The translations under genes were made by a program, and so were the position numbers. From Rudanella sp. (GTDB lineage: Bacteria; Bacteroidota; Bacteroidia; Cytophagales; Spirosomataceae): DNA of 7,681 nt. Of the stretch, positions 1-5,091 are shown piece by piece. The DNA lies in assembly GCA_026785985.1 (NCBI GenBank), contig JAJAYX010000476.1:1-7681 (forward strand), written 5' to 3'. Within the stretch, counting starts at the first letter, position 1, and the number at the start of each line of letters is the position of its first letter. The notes below the pieces were generated by a model. That model saw only the letters and a list, made by a program, of their open reading frames with translations, searched no databases and was not told the DNA's origin.

Positions 1-35
1 AGGAGCAAAAGCGCAATTATCCATCCCTTTTTCAT
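1..35 (-). CDS. 5' end of a secreted or lipoprotein gene (partial, runs off left edge)
   Basis: The minus strand from base 35 opens with ATG and reads MKKGWIIALLL before the window ends. A start Met, two Lys and a Trp-Ile-Ile-Ala-Leu hydrophobic run form a typical n- and h-region of a Sec or lipoprotein signal peptide. It lies 101 bp downstream of the acidic protein ending at 137 and on the same strand, so it may be the next gene of the menE unit or have its own promoter in 36-136. Only 11 codons are visible, so the product cannot be named. The call rests on composition and could be a chance ORF. Confidence 0.5.
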   Translation of the reverse strand, partial: MKKGWIIALLL

Positions 36-136
36 AGCGTCGTTGCGTAGCAGGAAACGCGGACTGAAACCACAATAGGTATCTCAGCCGCCCCATGCTA
101 TCAGTAACGCAAAAAACAGGGCAGTAGATTTTTTGA

Positions 137-871
137 TTACGCCATTGCCCGAAACAAGTTGATAATATCGTCGTATGGCCCCACATCGTGCCACTCACCA
201 GTGCCGGGGTTAAACCAGGCTCCGGTGTGTCGTGGGCGTTTGGTTTCGGGTTCGCTTTCCTCAATATCCAGTTCATAAATCGTACTCATCAGGGGCTGGA
301 GTTGCTTCCAGGGCAACGTTTTCAGGCTCGAACGCCCTCCACGCATAATCTCCAGCGTCACGCTTCGCTCGGCAAAGGAAGCTGTCAGGTGAACCTCATA
401 ATCGCCTTCGCGTTTGAGTTCCAGAAATGTTACGTCAAAAGGACGTTCCCGCTCGGCGGCTTCGTAGGCAGCCTGCATCAATTCCTGAATCAAATATTGC
501 CACCGTTCGTAATTTTGGGGCATTCCGGCAGTTTGAGTGGCCTCTTCCGCCGTCAGTGTCACCTCCCAAAAATCGTCGTCTTCGTCCAGATCATCCTCAT
601 TCAGGGGGTCTAATTTGGTGGCTTCCACCAGCGACTCCATCGCCTGTTGCCACACCTTTCCCAACCGCCCGTTCCACACAAAATCGTCCTCGCGGGTGTA
701 GCCTTCGGCAATCAGTTCATCCTCATCAATGTCTTCGCGGTCGGGGTAAGTTATGCTCAGATCAACAGCGAGCGAATCCGTCGCGGGCCTGGCCGACAGG
801 GTGAAGAAATAGGCATAGGGAGCCGGTAATGAACGGGCTGTCTGGAAACGAATCTGTGCGTTTTGGAACAT
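137..871 (-). CDS. Acidic protein of unknown function, third gene of the Rieske-menE unit
   Basis: This 244-aa protein was not assigned to any family I recognise. It has no signal peptide or membrane segment and looks cytoplasmic. Two strongly acidic stretches stand out: residues about 44-63 (DREDIDEDELIAEG) and 91-103 (NEDDLDEDDDFWE). A helical, Glu/Ala-rich segment at about 121-143 follows (YERWQYLIQELMQAAYEAAE). The C-terminus has a short basic patch (KRPRH, 211-215), then WFNPGTGEW and a hydrophobic end. The ATG sits within the last copy of a heptamer repeat, 3 bp after the menE stop codon, so translation is probably coupled to menE. Coding bias and the tight spacing make it a real gene. 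Its operon place suggests a link to menE but gives no function. Alternating strand-like segments (VTFLELKREGDYEVHLTASF, 147-166) suggest an alpha/beta fold. Confidence 0.85.
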   Translation of the reverse strand: MFQNAQIRFQTARSLPAPYAYFFTLSARPATDSLAVDLSITYPDREDIDEDELIAEGYTREDDFVWNGRLGKVWQQAMESLVEATKLDPLNEDDLDEDDDFWEVTLTAEEATQTAGMPQNYERWQYLIQELMQAAYEAAERERPFDVTFLELKREGDYEVHLTASFAERSVTLEIMRGGRSSLKTLPWKQLQPLMSTIYELDIEESEPETKRPRHTGAWFNPGTGEWHDVGPYDDIINLFRAMA

Positions 872-889
872 AAACTATAAACTATAAAC
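869..889. repeat. Three tandem 7-bp repeats (YATAAAC) at the menE / acidic-protein junction
   Basis: On the plus strand the units are CATAAAC, TATAAAC and TATAAAC; on the coding strand they read GTTTATA, GTTTATA, GTTTATG. The array supplies the last menE codons (Val-Tyr-Ser-Leu-stop) and the ATG of the downstream gene. Seven is not a multiple of three, so a copy gained or lost would change the menE tail and the spacing to the next start. Confidence 0.85.
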
Positions 890-1972
890 CATTTCCATCG
901 TAGCTTTCCGGTCAATTTTGCCGGTGGGCGTTTCGCGGAAACTGGGTGCAAAGATAAGGGCTTTCGGCACAGCATAGGGGCCAATTTCCTGCCGAATTGC
1001 CGCCGACCATTGTTCTTGGGCAACTTCAACGGCTTGCTGAACAGCCCAATCACCCTCTACCACCAACACAAGCTGTTGCCCTAATCGCTCATTGGGGCGG
1101 CCTGCCACAAACAGCCGGGGCGACAAACCTACGGAAGTCAACACACTCATAATCAGCCGTTCAATCCGTTCGGGTTGCACTTTCACGCCCCCCGTGTTGA
1201 TGATCGAGTCGGCGCGGCCCATGATGCGGAATTGGGTATGAGGTTCCTCGTGATCAACCCATTCCACCACATCGTTGGTTTGAATGAGCTGAAAACCGCT
1301 GGCTGCTGCCCGAATAGTCAAACAGTTTCGCTCGTCAACATCCAGAGCAACGCCCGACAGGGCTGTGAAAAAATTGGTAGCTTCTGACCCGTTGAGCCGC
1401 CTAATGGCAATGTGCGACACGGTTTCGGTCATACCGTAGGTGGCATAAACGGGAGCCACCATGGGTTGCAATTGAGTCTCCTGAGCCGGGCTGATGGCGG
1501 CACCACCCAGCAAAATAGCCTTTGCGCGGTTCAAAAGTAGTTTTTGAGCCGGGGTTTGCTCCAGGATTGTTTGCAGTTGCAGCGGGACAAAGGCCAGTAA
1601 ATCGAAGGGAGCCGCATTGGTGTCAAAGCCAGCCAGGGGGTTGCCCGATGGCTCCACAATGGTCAATTGCAGGCCGAGGGTCAAGGCCCGTACCAGCATC
1701 ATGGTACCCGCCACGTAGGCAATATTCAGGCAGCACAGGGCGGTGTCGCCCACCCTTAAGCCAAACGTTTGGCCTGTGAGTTCCGCGCTGGCCTGCATCT
1801 GAGCGCGGGTTAGCCTGATGGGTTTGGGGGTTCCCGTGGAGCCGGAAGTGTGTAACACAAACTCGGTCTGCCCCGACTGCCACGCCCGGCCAAACAAAAC
1901 GGCCTGCTCTTCGTAGGGAGTACGAGCAGCAGGCCATTGGTTGGCGGTTAAGCGTCCGTCAAGAAAAAACAT
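875..1972 (-). CDS. menE: o-Succinylbenzoate-CoA ligase (MenE), short form
   Basis: This ANL-superfamily adenylate-forming enzyme converts o-succinylbenzoate, ATP and CoA to o-succinylbenzoyl-CoA for menaquinone synthesis in the cytoplasm. Visible motifs, numbered from the ATG: the phosphate-binding loop SGSTGTPK (43-50), YGMTET (179-184), the hinge region GRAD (252-255) followed by NTGGVKV (259-265), and the C-terminal PTGKIDR (349-355) with the catalytic Lys at about 352. The protein is 365 aa, about 90-120 shorter than E. coli or Bacillus MenE. The missing part is the N-terminus ahead of the phosphate loop, a form I recall as usual in Bacteroidota. I chose the ATG at 1972-1970 because it overlaps the Rieske stop by one base (TGATG); a TTG one codon earlier is possible. 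menB, the next pathway step, lies nearby on the other strand. Another acyl-CoA ligase specificity is possible, but menB next door favours MenE. Confidence 0.9.
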   Translation of the reverse strand: MFFLDGRLTANQWPAARTPYEEQAVLFGRAWQSGQTEFVLHTSGSTGTPKPIRLTRAQMQASAELTGQTFGLRVGDTALCCLNIAYVAGTMMLVRALTLGLQLTIVEPSGNPLAGFDTNAAPFDLLAFVPLQLQTILEQTPAQKLLLNRAKAILLGGAAISPAQETQLQPMVAPVYATYGMTETVSHIAIRRLNGSEATNFFTALSGVALDVDERNCLTIRAAASGFQLIQTNDVVEWVDHEEPHTQFRIMGRADSIINTGGVKVQPERIERLIMSVLTSVGLSPRLFVAGRPNERLGQQLVLVVEGDWAVQQAVEVAQEQWSAAIRQEIGPYAVPKALIFAPSFRETPTGKIDRKATMEMVYSL

Positions 1973-2409
1973 CAATTGAAAATGCGAAGCGTGTTACTTT
2001 TTTGATCGTTGGCAACCTTATACAACACCAACGGTAAAGTAGCCGGGCCATTCAACACCTTGCCTGTCAAGTCGTAGCGCGACCCATCGAGCGCGCAGTA
2101 AAACGAATTACTGTTGGCCTGAAACACCAGCGAAGTCCCTTCGTGTGTGCATTTGGGCGACACGGCAACAAACTGAGTTGACTGTACATTGGCAACAATC
2201 ACGCGATTATTCACCACTACGTAATAGCCTTTTTTGAGCAAATCCGAATAGCGGGCATCATCCATCTTGATAGTCAGGTCGAGGAGATCGGCGTTCAGGG
2301 CAACATCCTCGGCTTTCAATACGCAGCCGCTCAGGTAAATGACACCCGCACTGAGGCCCATAAACCGAAAAAATTCCTGTCGATTCATCGTTTTAGAAAT
2401 AGCTTTCAT
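1972..2409 (-). CDS. Rieske-fold [2Fe-2S]-type lipoprotein with a substituted cluster ligand
   Basis: This 145-aa protein has an N-terminal signal ending in a lipobox (LSGC, residues 26-29), so Cys29 is the likely lipidation site and the protein should be membrane-anchored outside the cytoplasm. The Rieske-like domain follows: box 1 is CTHEG (Cys87, His89) and box 2 is FYCALDGSRYDLTG (Cys105). Canonical box 2 is C-x2-H-G-S; here Asp108 (GAT) stands where the His should be, while the surrounding GSRYDLTG and NGPA are well conserved. The Cys pair that forms the disulfide in high-potential Rieske proteins is also absent. The role is probably electron transfer or a degenerate structural remnant. 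ATG at 2409 gives the longest form; a second ATG at 2388 gives MNRQEFFRF, an equally natural signal-peptide start. It heads the unit with menE, joined by TGATG. Confidence 0.85.
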   Translation of the reverse strand: MKAISKTMNRQEFFRFMGLSAGVIYLSGCVLKAEDVALNADLLDLTIKMDDARYSDLLKKGYYVVVNNRVIVANVQSTQFVAVSPKCTHEGTSLVFQANSNSFYCALDGSRYDLTGKVLNGPATLPLVLYKVANDQKSNTLRIFN

Positions 2410-2418
2410 GGTGGTTCG

Positions 2419-2426
2419 TATCTTTG
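2419..2426 (+). promoter_or_regulatory. Possible Bacteroidota -7 element for the DUF2452-menB unit
   Basis: TATCTTTG matches the TAnnTTTG -7 consensus of Bacteroidota sigma factors. It lies about 110 bp before the DUF2452 start and just upstream of the divergent Rieske gene. No good TTTG-like -33 element is seen at the usual spacing, so the match may be chance. Confidence 0.3.
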
Positions 2427-2433
2427 AAAACTC

Positions 2434-2447
2434 GTTTATGGTTTATA
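2434..2447. repeat. Two tandem 7-bp repeats (GTTTATR) in the divergent Rieske/DUF2452 gap
   Basis: GTTTATG is followed directly by GTTTATA, the same unit as the array at 869-889. It lies 25-38 bp upstream of the Rieske start. With only two copies, function is uncertain. Confidence 0.55.
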
Positions 2448-2536
2448 GTACTCGTGTACGGTTGGTTGCCATCGCTTGTGTCTCCACAGGCAATGACGTA
2501 CGAACTCGAATGCAATCTAACTAAAAACCAAAAACG

Positions 2537-3064
2537 ATGAACCATAAACCCCTTTTCAGACTAAACAAAGGCAACGAACGAAGGGTTTACCCCGCATCTA
2601 TGGAAGAAGCAAAAGTCATTATTAACCCCATTTCGCCCGAAAAAGTGGCCGAAAGCCCCGGCCTGATGGAATACGCGCATACGGCGGGTGGGGCCATTAT
2701 CAGGCCCGAAGACAAGGGTAAAATATCCGGCCGGGCCGTTACGGCCATGCGCGAACAAACCGACCTGCAACTGGCTCAACTCTTCAAACAGATGCAGCTA
2801 CTGGCCGAACAGGCCACGGCTATCCGTCACCGGGTTGAGGTTTCCGAACGCATCTATGGTGCTCAAATGGGGTTCGACCCCATTGTCGGCCAAACCTATT
2901 ATTTTTACGTCCGCAAAAACGGCATCGACGTATTATCCATGATTGCCCCGCACGAATGGGGCCGCAAATTCCCCTTTGAACGCTGTCTCGCCACCGTCCG
3001 CATGATGGCCGACCACACGTGGGATGTGCAGTATCATGAAACTGAGTTTTCAATGAGTGAATGA
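2537..3064 (+). CDS. DUF2452 family protein
   Basis: This 175-aa cytoplasmic protein has no signal peptide or membrane segment. It resembles the DUF2452 family known in Bacteroidota: the conserved blocks are INPISPEKVAESPGLMEYAH (residues about 29-48), IIRPEDKGKISGRAVTAMREQT (54-75), a helical Gln-rich stretch with VEVSERIYGAQ (about 100-110), then GQTYYFYVRKNG and LSMIAPHEWGR (about 118-143). The family has no established function. ATG at 2537 is the first start; Met22 (base 2600) is an alternative that begins nearer the conserved region, and the first 21 residues look less conserved. Its last codons and stop lie in the first unit of an octamer repeat. It precedes menB by 89 bp on the same strand and may be co-transcribed with it. 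Confidence 0.9.
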   Translation: MNHKPLFRLNKGNERRVYPASMEEAKVIINPISPEKVAESPGLMEYAHTAGGAIIRPEDKGKISGRAVTAMREQTDLQLAQLFKQMQLLAEQATAIRHRVEVSERIYGAQMGFDPIVGQTYYFYVRKNGIDVLSMIAPHEWGRKFPFERCLATVRMMADHTWDVQYHETEFSMSE

Positions 3065-3151
3065 GTGAAAGAGCGAATGAGCGAATGGATACTTTGAATA
3101 GAGTCTGAAATCGCCCATTCACTCATTCACTCATTCGCTAATTCACTAATT
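3052..3151 (+). repeat. Octamer tandem repeats arranged as a large imperfect inverted repeat before menB
   Basis: Left arm 3052-3088 consists of 8-bp units AATGAGTG, AATGAGTG, AAAGAGCG, AATGAGCG plus a part unit. Right arm 3115-3151 consists of units CATTCACT, CATTCACT, CATTCGCT, AATTCACT plus AATT. The arms are reverse complements at about 31 of 37 positions by hand alignment, separated by a 26-bp spacer. The left arm contains the DUF2452 stop codon (3062-3064), and the right arm ends 2 bases before the menB ATG. In RNA the arms could fold into a long hairpin covering the menB translation start region. There is no T-run, so a standard intrinsic terminator is unlikely. Confidence 0.85.
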
Positions 3152-3153
3152 AT

Positions 3154-3978
3154 ATGCAAAGCAACTACCCCTGGGAAACCATTAAGGCCTACAAAGAGAT
3201 TCTGTTTTCGTATTACGAAGGCATTGCCAAAATCAGCATCAACCGGCCTCACAAACGCAACGCTTTTACACCCCTGACGGTGAAAGAGATGTCGGAAGCG
3301 ATGGAACTGGCCCGGCAGGATGAGCGCGTGGGGGTGATTATTCTGACCGGCGAAGGGGGCGAAGCCTTCTGTTCAGGGGGCGACCAATCGGTGCGCGGGC
3401 ATGGCGGTTATATTGGCGAAGACTCGGTGCCGCGCCTGAATGTGCTTGATTTTCAGATGCAAATCCGGCGCATTCCGAAGCCCGTTGTGGCTATGGTGGC
3501 GGGTTATGCCATTGGCGGTGGCCATGTGCTGCATGTGGTCTGCGACCTGAGTATTGCCGCCGAAAACGCCCGTTTTGGGCAAACCGGCCCCAAAGTCGGT
3601 TCGTTCGACGGGGGGTTTGGGGCTTCGTATCTGGCGCGGGTGGTGGGTCAGAAAAAGGCCCGCGAAATCTGGTTTCTCTGCGATCAATATAATGCTCAGG
3701 AAGCGCTGGATATGGGGTTGGTGAACAAGGTAGTACCGCTCGACAAACTAGAGGAGACCACCATTGAGTGGTGCCGCAAGATGCTCGAAAAAAGCCCGAT
3801 TGCCCTCCGATTGCTCAAGGCATCATTCAACGCCGAACTCGACGGACAGGCTGGTATTCAGCAACTGGCAGGCGACGCAACACTGCTCTATTACCTCTCC
3901 GACGAAGCCAAAGAAGGGAAAAACGCGTTTCTGGAAAAGCGCAAACCCGATTTTGATCAGTTTCAGAAGTTTCCCTGA
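3154..3978 (+). CDS. menB: 1,4-Dihydroxy-2-naphthoyl-CoA synthase (MenB), bicarbonate-type
   Basis: This crotonase-fold enzyme performs the ring closure of o-succinylbenzoyl-CoA to 1,4-dihydroxy-2-naphthoyl-CoA in menaquinone synthesis. The 274-aa sequence aligns along its whole length with remembered E. coli MenB (285 aa): [18 protein letters not shown] (29-46), FCSGGDQ with oxyanion-hole glycine (72-78), AIGGGHVLH (119-127), [14 protein letters not shown] (141-154) and REIWFLC (170-176). Gln143, Gly145 and Trp173 match E. coli Gln154, Gly156 and Trp184, the bicarbonate-binding set; type II enzymes such as the mycobacterial one carry Asp at the Gly place. It should therefore depend on bicarbonate as the catalytic base. 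The start fits the family length. No Shine-Dalgarno is seen: the upstream bases are AT-rich and belong to the inverted octamer repeat. Confidence 0.97.
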   Translation: MQSNYPWETIKAYKEILFSYYEGIAKISINRPHKRNAFTPLTVKEMSEAMELARQDERVGVIILTGEGGEAFCSGGDQSVRGHGGYIGEDSVPRLNVLDFQMQIRRIPKPVVAMVAGYAIGGGHVLHVVCDLSIAAENARFGQTGPKVGSFDGGFGASYLARVVGQKKAREIWFLCDQYNAQEALDMGLVNKVVPLDKLEETTIEWCRKMLEKSPIALRLLKASFNAELDGQAGIQQLAGDATLLYYLSDEAKEGKNAFLEKRKPDFDQFQKFP

Positions 3979-4037
3979 TTCGGGACCGAACCAGGTGGTT
4001 TGTTTAACACAAGGAACCTTGGCATAAACATACGTTT

Positions 4038-4080
4038 CAGCTACTGTGCTACCGTAACACTAACGGTAGCACAGTAGCTG
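4038..4080. terminator. Perfect 18-bp inverted repeat between convergent genes, probable bidirectional terminator
   Basis: The arms CAGCTACTGTGCTACCGT (4038-4055) and its exact reverse complement (4063-4080) are separated by the 7-base loop AACACTA. The hairpin sits between menB (ends 3978) and the minus-strand isomerase (ends 4134), where transcripts from both sides converge. There is no T-run on either side, so it may instead be a Rho-assisted stop, an mRNA 3'-end stabiliser or a protein-binding dyad. Confidence 0.6.
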
Positions 4081-4133
4081 GTGCAACACGGGATGCAGGG
4101 AGCATGGGCCATGTGGGAGCCGATGAAGCGGCT

Positions 4134-5000
4134 TTACACACTCAGCTTCCTCATATACTCTGCATCCAGCTTCATACTTTCCATTGGCGAGACCGGGTAC
4201 TCTTCCTGCTCTACCAGGAAATACTTCATGCCGTTTTGCATAGCCGTGTGAACAATGTGTTTGTAGTTTACTACGCCCTTGCCGAGGTCGTTCTGCACTA
4301 CCTTATCACCCGTTTTGTTGTAATCCTTGACGTGACAAAGTTCGTAGCGTTTAGCATATTTTTTGAGGTGTTCGGCGGCATCCTGTCCGGCGGCTTCAAT
4401 CCAGCAGAGATCCAGTTCAAACATCACGTTTTTGGGGTCGGTGTTAGCCAGCAGATACTCCTGCGGAATTTTTCCGTCGAGCGGCCTGAACGAGTAATCG
4501 TGGTTGTGGTAGCCGAATTTCAGGCCACTTTTATTGACCAACTCGCCTGTTTTGTTGAACCCATCGGCAATGCGTTTCCAGTCGTCAAATGACTTTTGCG
4601 GCCCTATGTATGGGCAAAGTAAATAGGACAATCCAGCCTCGGCAGCCATGTCGATACTCTTTTTTAGCTCCTCCGGGTTATTGGCCTGTTTGCCATAATC
4701 GAAGTGCGTACTGACCATTTTCACGTTGATTCCGCTCAGAAACGACTTGATCTCTTTGGGAGTCATACCCCACAAAAAGCCCTGTGGCCCACCATAGCTT
4801 TCAAATTGACGGTAACCCATCTGGGCCAGTTTGGTCATGGTGCCTTTGGGATCTTTGGGTAACACATCCCGCACACTATAGAGTTGCAGGCCAAACACGC
4901 CCACGTTTTTATGGGCCAGGACGGCAGTTTGGCTCAGCGTGAGCGCACCAGCGGCCATAACCCCGGTTTGCTTCAGAAATTCGCGACGATTGATCGACAT
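4134..5000 (-). CDS. Tat-exported sugar phosphate isomerase/epimerase-like TIM-barrel protein
   Basis: This 288-aa protein belongs to the AP-endonuclease-2 / xylose-isomerase-like TIM-barrel group, which isomerises or epimerises sugars, inositols or keto-sugars with a divalent metal. It opens with a twin-arginine signal, NRREFLK (4-10) and a hydrophobic run to about residue 30 ending AVLA, so it should act in the periplasm, folded before export. The barrel starts at VGVFGLQLYSVRD (33-45). Likely metal and catalytic residues are in STHFD (97-101), GYHNHDYSF (163-171), FELDLCW (194-200, Glu195), CHVKD (222-226, His223) and VEQEEY (263-268, Glu264). The longer ORF upstream to 5105 is rejected as a start: it would bury the Tat signal 35 residues inside the protein and overlap the divergent methyltransferase gene. 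The substrate cannot be told from the sequence. Confidence 0.9.
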   Translation of the reverse strand: MSINRREFLKQTGVMAAGALTLSQTAVLAHKNVGVFGLQLYSVRDVLPKDPKGTMTKLAQMGYRQFESYGGPQGFLWGMTPKEIKSFLSGINVKMVSTHFDYGKQANNPEELKKSIDMAAEAGLSYLLCPYIGPQKSFDDWKRIADGFNKTGELVNKSGLKFGYHNHDYSFRPLDGKIPQEYLLANTDPKNVMFELDLCWIEAAGQDAAEHLKKYAKRYELCHVKDYNKTGDKVVQNDLGKGVVNYKHIVHTAMQNGMKYFLVEQEEYPVSPMESMKLDAEYMRKLSV

Positions 5001-5015
5001 ACAGTTTTTGAGAGT

Positions 5016-5023
5016 TAAACGTA
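5016..5023 (-). promoter_or_regulatory. Weak candidate -7 element for the isomerase gene
   Basis: On the minus strand TACGTTTA matches TAnnTTTG except for the last base. It lies 15 bp ahead of the isomerase ATG. No clear -33 element supports it. Confidence 0.2.
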
Positions 5024-5076
5024 TAGCCAAAAGGCAGGAGCCGCCGAAACTTACGGTTCGATGGGGCAAAACTTCG

Positions 5077-5084
5077 TATTTTTG
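5077..5084 (+). promoter_or_regulatory. Candidate Bacteroidota -7 element for the methyltransferase gene
   Basis: TATTTTTG is a full match to TAnnTTTG and lies in the short divergent gap, 7 bp before the ATG at 5092. A GGTTCG at 5055-5060 is at a plausible -33 distance but is a poor match. If used, the transcript would start only a few bases before the ATG, giving an almost leaderless mRNA. Confidence 0.4.
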
Positions 5085-5091
5085 CAGAATT

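Noticed and set aside
110..135. A6/T6 inverted repeat after the acidic-protein gene as an intrinsic terminator
   Set aside because: The stem is a 7-bp nearly all A-T pairing around a 12-base loop, with no GC-rich stem, so it is too weak to call.
2450..2510. Imperfect dyad between ACTCGTGTACG and CGTACGAACTCG in the divergent gap as an operator
   Set aside because: The match needs gaps and is not clearly above chance in a 127-bp region.
3090..3096. TACTTTG in the spacer of the octamer hairpin as a menB promoter
   Set aside because: It is one base short of the TAnnTTTG spacing and lacks a -33 partner.
3972..3985. TCCC...GGGA hairpin at the menB stop codon
   Set aside because: Only a 4-bp stem; the perfect palindrome at 4038-4080 is a much stronger candidate for the 3' end.
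4104..4592. Plus-strand ORF (162 aa) opposite the isomerase
   Set aside because: It is antisense to the conserved C-terminal barrel with metal-binding motifs; no independent support.
4939..5091. N-terminal extension of rlmI to base 4939
   Set aside because: The added residues do not resemble the family, and the true N-terminus at 5092 matches RlmI-type PUA domains.
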